A DNA stretch of 64,000 nt from Erwinia sorbitola. Its GTDB lineage: Bacteria > Pseudomonadota > Gammaproteobacteria > Enterobacterales > Enterobacteriaceae. Each line of letters opens with the position of its first letter. The first letter of the stretch is position 1. The translations under genes were made by a program, and so were the position numbers. Positions 1 to 8,349 of this stretch are shown piece after piece. The DNA lies in NCBI RefSeq assembly GCF_009738185.1, contig NZ_CP046509.1, forward strand, positions 2,049,501-2,113,500, in the 5' to 3' direction. Under the pieces are notes generated by a model, which saw only the letters and a program-made list of their open reading frames with translations, had not been told where the DNA came from and searched no databases.

Positions 1-1321
1 CGCTTGCCTCTGCCGCTTCTTTACCCAGGCGGTAGAAATCGTCAGTAGAGGCGATCTCTTTCACCACAGAAGTGATGATGCCTTTGCTCAGTAACAGCTG
101 ACGCGAAGTCTGTTCATTGGTGGTCAGCGCAAGGATAGTTGCGTGCGGGAAGTACTTACGAATTGATTTCGCAGACTTACCGCCTTCGGTAGCGACAACA
201 ATCAGCGGAGCTTCCAGTTTTTCAGCAGTTTCTACCGCACCACGGCATACCGCTTCGGTAATGCGCATTTTGCGGTTGTCATGCTGAGAATCGATGCGGC
301 TCTTCATCACGCGGTCAGTACGCTCGCAGATGGTCGCCATGATGGTGACAGACTCCAGCGGGTATTTCCCTTTGGCGCTCTCACCTGACAGCATGACAGC
401 ATCAGTACCGTCCAGGATGGCGTTAGCAACGTCACCCGCTTCCGCACGGGTAGGGCGCGGGTTTTTGATCATTGAGTCAAGCATCTGGGTTGCAGTGATA
501 ACCACTTTACGTGCGCGGTTACACTTCTTGATCATCATCTTCTGCGCGAAGATCACTTCTTCAACCGGGATCTCAACGCCGAGGTCACCACGAGCGACCA
601 TGATACCGTCTGAGGCATCAAGGATTTCGTCGAAGTTGTTCAGGCCTTCCTGGTTTTCGATTTTAGAGATGATCTGAATGTGTTCGCCGCCGTGTGCTTT
701 CAGATGCTCACGGATTTCAATCACGTCTGAACGTTTACGGATGAACGAGGCAGCAACAAAATCAACGCCCTGTTCACAGCCGAAGATCAGATCCAGCTTG
801 TCTTTTTCAGCCAGCGCAGGCAGCTGAATGGAAACGCCCGGCAGGTTAACGCCTTTGTTTTCGCCCAGATCGCCGTTGTTCAGTACTTTACATACCACGG
901 TGCTTTCAGTGACTTCGGTAACTTCCATACCGATTAAGCCATCGTCAACCAGCACGGTGTTACCGATTTTCAGGTCAGCGGCGAAGCCAGCGTAGGTGAC
1001 AGCCACGGTATCAGCATTACCGATAACGGTCTGATCGGTGGTGAAGGTGAAGGTCTGACCCGCTTTCAGGGAAGCATCATTTCCGCCTTCCAGTTTCATG
1101 GTGCGGATTTCAGGGCCTTTAGTATCCAGCAAAATAGCAGCCTGGTGACCGCTTTTGCTCATGACTGAGCGCAGGTTAGCAATACGCTGACCGTGCTCTT
1201 CATAGTTCCCGTGGGAAAAGTTCAGACGCATCACGTTCATGCCAGCATCAAGCAGATTGGTCAACATCTCTTCAGATTCGGTTTTTGGGCCGATAGTACA
1301 AACGATCTTAGTCTTTTTCAT
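1..1321 (-). CDS. pykF: Pyruvate kinase I, 3'-truncated by window edge
   Basis: Cytosolic glycolytic enzyme that converts phosphoenolpyruvate and ADP to pyruvate and ATP. The reverse-strand frame opens at an ATG (1321-1319) as MKKTKIVCTIGPKTESEEM and stays open to base 1, giving 440 codons. The family is about 470 residues, so roughly the last 30 are outside. Visible family motifs include the N-terminal TIGP strand, MNVMRLNFSHG, LLDTKGPEIRT and the active-site MVARGDLGVEIP segment near residue 240. The leader carries a Cra operator, typical of pykF (fructose-activated type I) rather than pykA. The gene is intact apart from the window cut. Confidence 0.97.
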   Translation of the reverse strand, partial: MKKTKIVCTIGPKTESEEMLTNLLDAGMNVMRLNFSHGNYEEHGQRIANLRSVMSKSGHQAAILLDTKGPEIRTMKLEGGNDASLKAGQTFTFTTDQTVIGNADTVAVTYAGFAADLKIGNTVLVDDGLIGMEVTEVTESTVVCKVLNNGDLGENKGVNLPGVSIQLPALAEKDKLDLIFGCEQGVDFVAASFIRKRSDVIEIREHLKAHGGEHIQIISKIENQEGLNNFDEILDASDGIMVARGDLGVEIPVEEVIFAQKMMIKKCNRARKVVITATQMLDSMIKNPRPTRAEAGDVANAILDGTDAVMLSGESAKGKYPLESVTIMATICERTDRVMKSRIDSQHDNRKMRITEAVCRGAVETAEKLEAPLIVVATEGGKSAKSIRKYFPHATILALTTNEQTSRQLLLSKGIITSVVKEIASTDDFYRLGKEAAEAS

Positions 1322-1532
1322 GACGATTTATCTATAAGTTGTGATGGATGATTAAAACTGACTCCCGGCGGTATAGAACCTCCGGACGGAAAAATTGCGT
1401 TGTAAAAACGGCGATACGTAAGGATAGGTGATGGAGTAAAAGCGTGCAGGGCAAATAAAGACGCGGTTTCGGCGCAGACGCAGCAAGACGTTGCGCAACA
1501 GGTACTCGTTATAAATTGAGGGGTAACCATAC

Positions 1533-1546
1533 GCTGAAACCATTCA
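1533..1546 (-). promoter_or_regulatory. Cra (FruR) operator in the pykF leader
   Basis: The plus strand reads GCTGAAACCATTCA, which fits the Cra consensus RSTGAAWCSNTHHW at every position. It lies just downstream of the predicted pykF start site, where a bound repressor would block transcription. Cra repression of pykF, relieved by fructose phosphates, is established in E. coli. The position here is inferred from sequence only. Confidence 0.8.
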
Positions 1547-1564
1547 AGTGAAACAACGTTCCGT

Positions 1565-1593
1565 ATTATAGTCGCTAAGTCTACGAAAACCAA
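1565..1593 (-). promoter_or_regulatory. Predicted sigma-70 promoter of pykF
   Basis: On the minus strand a perfect -10 hexamer TATAAT (1570-1565) follows a weak -35 TTGGTT (1593-1588) with a 17-bp spacer. Transcription would start near 1558, giving a leader of about 235 nt that contains the Cra site. The weak -35 fits a regulated promoter. Nothing else coding is seen between 1322 and 1741. Confidence 0.6.
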
Positions 1594-1741
1594 TTAAAAA
1601 GCATTAAATAGCCTGTGCCTATGATGCGTATCAAATTCGTTGCGCAAACGCAGCATAAAGTAAGGATAATCTGAAAGATTAAAGGGTTTAGTTTTTGAAA
1701 AAAGAGGGGAGTGAACAACAGAAAAGTGGATTTCAAGAAAT

Positions 1742-1818
1742 TGGTGCGTCTGAATGGACTCGAACCATCGACCCCCACCATGTCAAGGTGGTGCTCTAAC
1801 CAACTGAGCTACAGACGC
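1742..1818 (-). tRNA. valV: tRNA-Val (anticodon GAC), second of the pair
   Basis: A 77-nt minus-strand gene begins GCGTCTGTAGCTCAG and ends with an encoded CCA (plus TGG at 1742-1744). The anticodon arm reads CCTTGACATGG, so the anticodon is GAC (valine, GUC/GUU). The T-arm GGTTCGAGTCC is canonical. It is identical to the copy at 2030-2106. A valV-valW GAC pair beside mdtK matches E. coli. It is transcribed after the upstream copy, through a 211-bp spacer. Confidence 0.97.
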
Positions 1819-2029
1819 AAATTACTTCGTCTTTCGCACTTCAGCTTTGTTAGCTGCCTTCGTTCACCTCAGTCACATACCGATGTATGCTCCTGCGGAC
1901 TCACTCAGTTGCTGCCGCGCTGTAGCACGAAATACTCGTACTTAGACTACTTCGTTTCACACTTCAGCTTTGTTGCTGTAGCACGAAATAACCGTAATTC
2001 GAAATACTTCATCTTTCGTAGAAGAAAGA
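1819..2029 (-). repeat. Transcribed spacer between the tRNA-Val genes with internal duplications
   Basis: This 211-bp non-coding spacer holds two internal near-repeats. CACTTCAGCTTTGTT occurs near 1837 and again near 1959, and GCTGTAGCACGAAATA occurs at 1919 and 1975. Its middle (GTTCACCTCAGTCACATACC and on) resembles a repeat often found beside tRNA and rRNA genes in Enterobacterales; that likeness is from memory. A partial palindrome around ACATACCGATGTATG could pair in the precursor RNA. Confidence 0.55.
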
Positions 2030-2106
2030 TGGTGCGTCTGAATGGACTCGAACCATCGACCCCCACCATGTCAAGGTGGTGCTCTAACCAACTGAGCTAC
2101 AGACGC
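2030..2106 (-). tRNA. valW: tRNA-Val (anticodon GAC), first of the pair
   Basis: A 77-nt gene on the minus strand with the same sequence as the 1742-1818 copy, including encoded CCA (plus TGG at 2030-2032), D-arm GCTCAGTTGGTTAGAGC and anticodon GAC. A good promoter lies 31 bp upstream (2137-2165). Both tRNAs are therefore probably made as one precursor and processed at the mature ends. Confidence 0.97.
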
Positions 2107-2136
2107 AAATTGCTGTCATGGTGACAACGGGGACGA

Positions 2137-2165
2137 ATATTAGCGGCACCCTGAGCGACTGGCAA
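2137..2165 (-). promoter_or_regulatory. Promoter of the tRNA-Val pair
   Basis: On the minus strand -35 TTGCCA (2165-2160) and -10 TAATAT (2142-2137) are separated by exactly 17 bp. The tRNA 5' end follows about 30 nt downstream of the -10. No other good promoter lies between mdtK and the tRNAs. Confidence 0.65.
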
Positions 2166-2190
2166 GGAGAAAAAAGGTTTTTCCTGCCTG

Positions 2191-2221
2191 ATTGCTGCGC
2201 AACTGTGCGAAGCGCAGCAAT
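2191..2221 (-). terminator. Hairpin downstream of mdtK, possible terminator
   Basis: A perfect 10-bp inverted repeat (ATTGCTGCGC / GCGCAGCAAT) with an 11-nt loop sits 32 bp after the mdtK stop and before the tRNA promoter. The nearest U-rich run on the minus strand is about 20 nt further on, so it may be a weak terminator or an RNA-end stabiliser. Confidence 0.4.
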
Positions 2222-2252
2222 TTTAATCACCTGGCAGCGAAATAATCGGAAA

Positions 2253-3626
2253 TTAACGCGCAGCACGCGTCAAAATCATCTCCGCAGGCTGACGTTGCAG
2301 ACGACGAATACGCCAGATCATCATCACAGCTGAGGAGGTCAGGCCGATAATAAAGCCCGTCCAGAAACCGGATGGCCCCATCGCAGGTACCACCCAGTCC
2401 GTCATTGCCAAAATATATCCGCTTGGCAGGCCGAGGATCCAGTAGGCAACAAAGGTGATAAAGAAAATTGACCGCGTATCTTTGTAGCCGCGCAAAATAC
2501 CACTGCCAATCACCTGAATCGAATCAGAGAACTGATACACCGCCGCCAGGAACATCAGCTGCGCCGCCAGAGTAATAACCTCCGGGTTATCGGTATACAG
2601 CAGCGCTATCTCCTCGCGGAAGGTAACGGTAAACAGAGCTGTCAGGCAGGCCATGCAGATACCCACGGCCTGAGCTGTCCATGCAGCCACTTTTGCCTGT
2701 TCAACAGACCCCTGACCGAGACGGAAACCCACGCGAATCGTTGTTGCTACGCCCAGTGACAGCGGCAGTACAAACATCAGTGAACTGAAGTTCAGGGCAA
2801 TCTGGTGACCCGCGACTTTTACAATGCCCATTGGTGAAACCAGCAGGGCGACCACGGCGAATAACGTCACCTCAAAAAAAAGTGCCAGCGCGACCGGAAG
2901 CCCAAGCCCCGCCAGGCGGCGTAATGCTTTCCAGTCAGGCGCACTGAAGCGCTCCGGAACATGGATATCGCGCATTGATCTCGCACGGTTCACCCAGGCT
3001 TTCATCACGATAAACATCACCCAGTATACGGAGGCAGTCGCCACGCCGCAGCCTACGCCGCCGAGTGCAGGCATTCCGAAGTGGCCGTAAATAAAGATGT
3101 AGTTCACCGGAATGTTAACCAGCAGGCCGAGAAAGCCCATTACCATACCCGGTTTGGTTTTAGATAAACCTTCACACTGATTACGTGCCACCTGGAAAAA
3201 CAGATAGCCCGGAGCGCCCCACAGCAGCGCATGCAGGTAGCCTACGGCTTTCCTCGACAGCTCGGGGTCAACATTGTGCATCGCACCGATAAGGTATCCG
3301 GCATTATACAGCACCACCATTATCAGCACTGAAACCATGCCAGCCAGCCAGTAAGCCTGACGAACCTGATGAGCAATACGTTCGCGGCGACCTGATCCAT
3401 TGAGTTGAGCCACCACCGGTGTCAGCGCGAGGATCAAACCATGACCAAATAGAATGGAGGGTAACCAGATTGAGGTTCCCACTGCAACGGCGGCCATATC
3501 CGTGGCGCTAACGGCACCGGCCATTACTGTATCAACAAAGCCCATGGCAGTTTGCGCAACCTGCGCAAGGATCACCGGAATAGCAAGGGCTAATAACTGA
3601 CGCGCCTCTGAGAGGTACTTCTGCAC
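2253..3626 (-). CDS. mdtK: MATE-family multidrug/Na+ antiporter MdtK (NorM)
   Basis: Inner-membrane exporter of cationic drugs coupled to Na+ or H+. The 457 residues begin MQKYLSEARQLLALAIPVI and run through about 12 hydrophobic segments in two MatE halves. The conserved AQTAMGFVDTVMAG stretch of helix 1-2 is present, and the length equals E. coli MdtK. The start is a GTG at 3626, chosen because the downstream N-terminus matches the family. It is divergent from ribE and convergent with the tRNA pair. A long, partly structured leader (see 3627-3912) precedes it. Confidence 0.95.
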   Translation of the reverse strand: MQKYLSEARQLLALAIPVILAQVAQTAMGFVDTVMAGAVSATDMAAVAVGTSIWLPSILFGHGLILALTPVVAQLNGSGRRERIAHQVRQAYWLAGMVSVLIMVVLYNAGYLIGAMHNVDPELSRKAVGYLHALLWGAPGYLFFQVARNQCEGLSKTKPGMVMGFLGLLVNIPVNYIFIYGHFGMPALGGVGCGVATASVYWVMFIVMKAWVNRARSMRDIHVPERFSAPDWKALRRLAGLGLPVALALFFEVTLFAVVALLVSPMGIVKVAGHQIALNFSSLMFVLPLSLGVATTIRVGFRLGQGSVEQAKVAAWTAQAVGICMACLTALFTVTFREEIALLYTDNPEVITLAAQLMFLAAVYQFSDSIQVIGSGILRGYKDTRSIFFITFVAYWILGLPSGYILAMTDWVVPAMGPSGFWTGFIIGLTSSAVMMIWRIRRLQRQPAEMILTRAAR

Positions 3627-3912
3627 AAATACACCTTTTTAATTTTATCCACTATGTTCCGCGCCTGCTGGTCGCAACGTGAAATCCACTGGGGAGCTGA
3701 ATGATGAAAAGACACTGCTGAAGAAATATACGGCATTTACGATGACGCCGGCAGAGCAGGCGTTACATTCTAGTGTCCATGCTGAAAATAGCCAATCTTC
3801 TGATACGAGAATCGCTCTTTATGTCACGCAAATATACTGTGCTTTATTTGGTTTTGTTGCGATGCCAGGGCAAACTAACCACAGCGAAAACACATTGATT
3901 GAGGCAACAGCT
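3627..3912. promoter_or_regulatory. Divergent mdtK/ribE leader region with long-range inverted repeat
   Basis: This is the 286-bp gap between divergent genes. CGCCTGCT at 3662-3669 is perfectly complementary to AGCAGGCG at 3755-3762, so the mdtK leader RNA could close an 86-nt loop by an 8-bp stem. I do not recognise a known riboswitch: there is no FMN element, TPP box or ykkC motif. The ribE frame stays open upstream to 3679, but that extension has no family likeness and is not annotated as coding. Confidence 0.4.
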
Positions 3913-4578
3913 ATGTTTACCGGTATTGTGCAGGGCACCGCAAAGGTGCTGGAAATTGACGAAAAACCTAATTTTCGTACCCACGTGATACAAATGCCGG
4001 AGGCGTTACTGCCAGGGCTCGAACTGGGTGCGTCTGTCTCCCATAATGGTTGCTGCCTGACAGTAACCGAAGTGGATGGTGACCGCGTCAGTTTTGATCT
4101 GGTAAAAGAGACGCTGCGTATTACTAATCTGGGCGATCTGAAAGTAGGCGATGCCGTTAACGTTGAACGCGCTGCAAAATTCAGCGATGAAATTGGCGGA
4201 CATCTGATGTCGGGGCACATTATGACCACGGCGGAGATCAGTAAAATACTCACCTCAGAAAATAATCGTGAGATCTGGTTTAAACCGCAGGACTCCAGCC
4301 AGATGAAATATATTCTGCATAAAGGTTTTGTTGGCATCGACGGTATCAGTCTGACGGTGGGGGAGGTCACGCGGACAAAATTTTGTGTCCACCTGATCCC
4401 GGAAACACTGATGCGCACCACCTTAGGCAGCAAGCGCCTCGGGCAGCGTGTGAATATCGAGATTGATCCGCATACTCAGGCAATTGTTGAGACCGTTGAG
4501 CGCGTTCTCGCTCAGCGTGAAGCCGCGCTACTGGCTGCTGCTATCAGCGAGCAGCAGAATGAAACACCTGAGGCATAA
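3913..4578 (+). CDS. ribE: Riboflavin synthase, alpha chain
   Basis: Catalyses dismutation of two 6,7-dimethyl-8-ribityllumazine molecules into riboflavin, in the cytosol, as a homotrimer. The 221 residues are two tandem lumazine-binding barrels. Repeat one starts MFTGIVQGTAKVLEI and holds SHNGCCLTV; repeat two starts near GGHLMSGHI and holds GIDGISLTV. The ATG at 3913 gives the strictly conserved MFTGIV start, so the 78-codon upstream extension is rejected. E. coli names this gene ribC or ribE. It faces cfa across a shared terminator. Confidence 0.96.
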   Translation: MFTGIVQGTAKVLEIDEKPNFRTHVIQMPEALLPGLELGASVSHNGCCLTVTEVDGDRVSFDLVKETLRITNLGDLKVGDAVNVERAAKFSDEIGGHLMSGHIMTTAEISKILTSENNREIWFKPQDSSQMKYILHKGFVGIDGISLTVGEVTRTKFCVHLIPETLMRTTLGSKRLGQRVNIEIDPHTQAIVETVERVLAQREAALLAAAISEQQNETPEA

Positions 4579-4584
4579 AGCATA

Positions 4585-4613
4585 AAAAAGGGCGACACCA
4601 CGTCGCCCTTTTT
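4585..4613. terminator. Bidirectional terminator between ribE and cfa
   Basis: GGGCGAC (4590-4596) and GTCGCCC (4602-4608) form a stem with a 5-nt loop. It is flanked by A5 on the left and T5 on the right, so it can stop transcripts from both convergent genes. Confidence 0.9.
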
Positions 4614-4626
4614 ACTTGCTGCATAT

Positions 4627-5775
4627 TTAGCGCGCCACGCGCAGCCCGCCTTGCTTTCCATGCGTAAACACCACCTGCCACAGCTGAATATCCCTTGCGC
4701 GAAATGCACCGGCACAAGAATTCAGATAGTAAGTGAACATTCTTTTAAAACGCTCACCGTACTTATCAGAGAGCTGAGGCCAGGCGTTGATAAAGCGCTG
4801 ATACCAGTGCATCAGTGTGACATCATAATCAGCACCGAAATTGTGCCAGTCCTCCATAACAAACCATGGTTCACTGGCTTCCGCAATATGCCGCACTGAC
4901 GGCAGGCAGCCGTTAGGGAATATATATTTATCAATCCATGGATCAACATTGTTGTTGGTCTTATTCGCGCCAATCGTATGCAGCAGGAAAATGCCCTCTG
5001 GTTTCAGATTGCGGTTGACCACGTCAAAATAGGTAGCATAATTTTTCGGCCCGACATGCTCAAACATCCCGACGGAAACAATTCGGTCGAATTGTTCGGA
5101 CAGATCACGGTAATCCTCAAGCAGAATGGTGACATCCAGTCCCTCGCAACGCTGCTGTGCCAGTTTTTGCTGTTCAACTGAAATGGTGACACCTGTGACG
5201 CTCACGCCAAAATTGCGCGCTGCGTATTCCGCCAGTCCACCCCAGCCGCAGCCTATATCCAGCAGCGACATGCCCGGCTCCAGATTCAGCTTCTCACAAA
5301 TCATCTGCAATTTAGCTTCCTGAGCCTCTTCCAGCGTACGGGCCTGTTTCCAGTAAGCACAGGAGTACTGCATATAGGGATCGAGCATCAGAGTGAACAA
5401 GTCATTGCCCAGATCATAATGCTCTTTGCCAACAATCCACGCGCGCTTACGTGATTGCAGATTGGTGATACGTGCAGCGACCACACGCAGCGTATCGCGG
5501 AAATGATGCGGGAGCTGCTGATCCAACTTTGCCTGTAAAATACGCTGGAAAAAAACATCCAGCCGTTCACATTGCCACCAGCCATCCATATAGCTTTCAC
5601 CTAACCCCAGCGAACCTTCCTGCAATACGCGTTTGAAAAAATCGGGGTTAGAGATCTGGATATCCCAGGGGCGGGATCCGTTGATTTCGATATTTGCCTG
5701 ACTCAACATCTCCTGCACGATGCGATACCACGGATTGTCTTCCAGGCTCACTTCTTCTATACACGATGAACTCAT
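4627..5775 (-). CDS. cfa: Cyclopropane-fatty-acyl-phospholipid synthase
   Basis: Adds a methylene from S-adenosylmethionine across cis double bonds of membrane phospholipid acyl chains, mainly in stationary phase and acid stress; peripheral membrane enzyme. The 382 residues from MSSSCIEEVS equal the E. coli length. The SAM-binding motif LDIGCGWGGLAEYAA and the C-terminal LNSCAGAFRARDIQLWQVVF segment are clear. The start at 5775 has GGAGAAGCT upstream; an in-frame ATG 28 codons earlier lacks family similarity. A long leader (5776-6088) would fit the sRNA control known for E. coli cfa. Confidence 0.96.
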   Translation of the reverse strand: MSSSCIEEVSLEDNPWYRIVQEMLSQANIEINGSRPWDIQISNPDFFKRVLQEGSLGLGESYMDGWWQCERLDVFFQRILQAKLDQQLPHHFRDTLRVVAARITNLQSRKRAWIVGKEHYDLGNDLFTLMLDPYMQYSCAYWKQARTLEEAQEAKLQMICEKLNLEPGMSLLDIGCGWGGLAEYAARNFGVSVTGVTISVEQQKLAQQRCEGLDVTILLEDYRDLSEQFDRIVSVGMFEHVGPKNYATYFDVVNRNLKPEGIFLLHTIGANKTNNNVDPWIDKYIFPNGCLPSVRHIAEASEPWFVMEDWHNFGADYDVTLMHWYQRFINAWPQLSDKYGERFKRMFTYYLNSCAGAFRARDIQLWQVVFTHGKQGGLRVAR

Positions 5776-6088
5776 AGCTTCTCCATCACCCTGTGTGATT
5801 GAAACCTGAGAAAAAGAATAGTCAATTTCTACAGATATGTGAGAGCAATCACGGCACATGCCGCGGTCTGATATCCGACGTTAAAAAAGAGGTTTGATTT
5901 GAATCTGGCAGAGGTCGTAACTGAGTCACGCGGAACAACATCATGACAACCTTGTCAGAATCTAACAGTGGACGATGACCAGAAGCCACCATCCACTCAA
6001 AAATGTTGTTAAGTTGTTATTTTATAATGCGCTATGAAGTATATGCTCACGCACAGCAATATTCAACGCATTATTGTTAGTGTGCTAA
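5776..6088. other. Non-coding gap upstream of cfa, 313 bp
   Basis: The gap holds the cfa leader and promoter and the 3' end of punC. It is AT-rich towards 6000-6080 (TTGTTATTTTATAATGCG). I see no convincing gene, hairpin terminator or known operator. Open frames crossing it are antisense to punC or lack ribosome binding sites. Confidence 0.5.
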
Positions 6089-7300
6089 TTAAATGTTTTT
6101 ACAAGATTTTACCTGGCCGTCAGTGCGGTGAAGCGCCTGCTTTTGCTCCGCAGAGCGTTGGACAAGGTAACCGATTACAGCCAGAACGATGGTGCTCGCC
6201 ATCACCAGCGTTGTTGTGCGCAGCGGCGACTGAATCCATGCAGACACGGCCAGACTGGCTAAAAAGCAGAGGCCGAGCTGCAACATATTCTGTAACGCAG
6301 CGGCCTTGCCGGTAGCCTGGGGGAAGGGCAGTAGAGCACTGGAGACGACAACAGGATAGATCGCACCATTTGCCATCGCCATACCGCAGAACGGCAGCAG
6401 CAGCGCAAACAGTGAAGGCTGTGACTGATGTGACACCAGATAAAGCGCAACGGTACTCAGCGTGTAGAATGCCAGCAGCCATGGCAGCAACTGACGCCCG
6501 GCATAGTGATTCAGCAGGGCCCGGCAGCCAAACCCACCAATAAGAAACGCCGCAGTTTGCGGAACGTAGCTCAAACCGATATCCGCAGGTGTTAAGCCAA
6601 GATTACCCAGGATAAATGGTGAGCCGGTCAGCCATGCAAAGAAACTGGCGGAACAGGCGGCATAAATCGCCACGTTCCCGCTGTATACCGGCGACTTTAG
6701 CAGGGTGAAAAAGCCGGGTGCGGGGGGCTTTACCGCCGCTTTATCCACCAGCGGTCTTGATGGCAGTCGCAGCGTAGGAATCAGCAGCGTGACGCTAACC
6801 AGCAGCAGGACGACGAAAATAGAGCGCCATGAAAAATGTTGCAACAGCCATGCACCCAGCAGCGGTGCCAGCGCGGGGGAGAGTGCAACCAGCGGCATTA
6901 TGGTGGCAAACACGCGGTTGGCCTGCGGGCCGCTGTAACGGTCAACCACCAGCGCCTGCCAGCTTACCGCTGCGGCACAGACACCTACCGCCTGAAGGAA
7001 ACGCATGGCCAGCAGCCAAAAGGCAGACTCTACCCACAGCATGGCCGCACAGCCAATAATAAACAGGCTCAGGCCCATGATTAATACCGGCTTGCGACCG
7101 ATGCGGTCAGAAAGCGGGCCCCATACCAGCTGGGCGCAGGCAAAACCGGCGAGGAAGATACTCAGGCTGGCGCTGATGGCTCCGGCACCTGTTTGCAGAT
7201 CCTGCTGCATCACGCCAAATGCGGGCAGGTACATATCAGTAGCAAGGAAGCCCAGCATACTGAGCAGCGCAAGGTAAATCATAAATCCTTTGGAACGCAT
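6089..7300 (-). CDS. punC: Purine nucleoside/drug MFS transporter PunC
   Basis: A 403-residue major facilitator of the DHA1 (Bcr/CflA) type with 12 predicted membrane helices. The loop 2-3 signature LSDRIGRKPVLIMG and the motif ATDMYLPAF in helix 1 are visible. E. coli PunC (YdhC) imports purine nucleosides such as adenosine under control of PunR. Here too it is divergent from punR across a 114-bp gap. The C-terminal tail after QRSAEQK is short and variable. Older annotations call this family inner-membrane transport protein YdhC. Confidence 0.9.
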   Translation of the reverse strand: MRSKGFMIYLALLSMLGFLATDMYLPAFGVMQQDLQTGAGAISASLSIFLAGFACAQLVWGPLSDRIGRKPVLIMGLSLFIIGCAAMLWVESAFWLLAMRFLQAVGVCAAAVSWQALVVDRYSGPQANRVFATIMPLVALSPALAPLLGAWLLQHFSWRSIFVVLLLVSVTLLIPTLRLPSRPLVDKAAVKPPAPGFFTLLKSPVYSGNVAIYAACSASFFAWLTGSPFILGNLGLTPADIGLSYVPQTAAFLIGGFGCRALLNHYAGRQLLPWLLAFYTLSTVALYLVSHQSQPSLFALLLPFCGMAMANGAIYPVVVSSALLPFPQATGKAAALQNMLQLGLCFLASLAVSAWIQSPLRTTTLVMASTIVLAVIGYLVQRSAEQKQALHRTDGQVKSCKNI

Positions 7301-7414
7301 ATTTATTAACTCTTATCAGACAATTTTTTTACGTGTGGAGTTTAATCTCGTGCTGAGTCACCTGTGAAACGTTAATATTAGCGGGTTGCAGTGAAAAATA
7401 TTGAAGGCAAAAAT

Positions 7415-8332
7415 ATGTGGTCTGAACATTCTCTGGAAGTGATTGATGCTGTCGCCAGAACGGGCAGCTTTACCTCTGCGGCGGCAGAGCTGCATCGCGT
7501 ACCCTCGGCGATCAGTTATACCGTGCGTCAGATGGAAGAGTGGCTGGCAATCAGCCTGTTTGAACGTCGTCATCGCGATGTGGTACTGACAGAGGCAGGT
7601 CGTGTTTTTATTGAAGAAGGGCGGGCTGTTATCAAAAAAATGCTCGTCACCCGTATCCGCTGCCAGCAGGTGGCTAACGGCTGGCGCGGGCAAATCAATA
7701 TTGCTGTCGACCGGATTGTGCGCCCGGCCCGCACCCGGCAGCTGGTGGTGGATTTTTATCGGCGTTTTCCGGATATGGAACTGCATATCATGCCAGAAGT
7801 TTTTAACGGGGTGTGGGATGCGCTGGCAGATGGTCGCGTGGACGTGGCGATCGGAGCAACCCAGGCGATCCCGGTCAAAGGGCGCTTTGCCTATCGTGAT
7901 ATGGGAAGCCTCAACTGGCGTTGCGTGGTGCAAACTGAACATCCATTATTCAGTCAGGATGGCCCGTTAAGCGAGGCGCTGATCCGCGAGTGGCCATCAC
8001 TGGTACTGGAGGACACCGCACGCGCATTACCAAAACGCACCACCTGGACGCTGGATAACCAGCGGCGGCTGGTGGTGCCCGATTGGGAGAGTGCTTTTGA
8101 CTGCCTGCGCGCCGGTTTGTGCGTGGGGATGGTGCCCGGGCATTTTGCGCAACCGTGGTTGCAGCAGGGGGTTCTCGGCGAACTGACGCTGACAGCAGCG
8201 TTTCCTGACAGCCCCTGCTATCTCAGCTGGTCAGAGCAAAGCGCATCGCCTGCATTAAACTGGCTGCTTGAATATCTGGGGAACACGGAAACGCTTAACG
8301 CTGAATGGCTGAGTGAACAACCCGGCCTGTAG
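7415..8332 (+). CDS. punR: LysR-type activator of punC, PunR
   Basis: A 305-residue LysR regulator. The N-terminal winged helix-turn-helix spans about residues 2-60 (SLEVIDAVARTGSFTSAAAE, then SAISYTVRQMEEWL), followed by the two-lobed ligand domain. The ATG at 7415 gives MWSEHSLEV, matching E. coli PunR; an upstream GTG at 7391 is disfavoured. It is divergent from punC, which the E. coli orthologue activates in response to adenosine. The stop codon lies inside a GC-rich hairpin before purR. Confidence 0.9.
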   Translation: MWSEHSLEVIDAVARTGSFTSAAAELHRVPSAISYTVRQMEEWLAISLFERRHRDVVLTEAGRVFIEEGRAVIKKMLVTRIRCQQVANGWRGQINIAVDRIVRPARTRQLVVDFYRRFPDMELHIMPEVFNGVWDALADGRVDVAIGATQAIPVKGRFAYRDMGSLNWRCVVQTEHPLFSQDGPLSEALIREWPSLVLEDTARALPKRTTWTLDNQRRLVVPDWESAFDCLRAGLCVGMVPGHFAQPWLQQGVLGELTLTAAFPDSPCYLSWSEQSASPALNWLLEYLGNTETLNAEWLSEQPGL

Positions 8333-8338
8333 CCGGGT
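8320..8338. terminator. Hairpin between punR and purR
   Basis: ACCCGGC (8320-8326) pairs with GCCGGGT (8332-8338) around a 5-nt loop, overlapping the punR stop. There is no T-run, so intrinsic termination would be weak; it may serve both convergent genes. Confidence 0.4.
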
Positions 8339-8349
8339 GGGGACAGAGC

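Noticed and set aside
1711..2124. Protein frame over the tRNA-Val pair
   Set aside because: It reads through both tRNA genes on the wrong strand; the same peptide appears twice only because the tRNAs are identical.
3679..3912. N-terminal extension of riboflavin synthase (78 codons)
   Set aside because: The family begins MFTGIV at 3913; the upstream residues have no likeness and no good ribosome site.
3627..3912. FMN riboswitch before ribE
   Set aside because: None of the conserved RFN element segments is present; in gamma-proteobacteria it usually precedes ribB.
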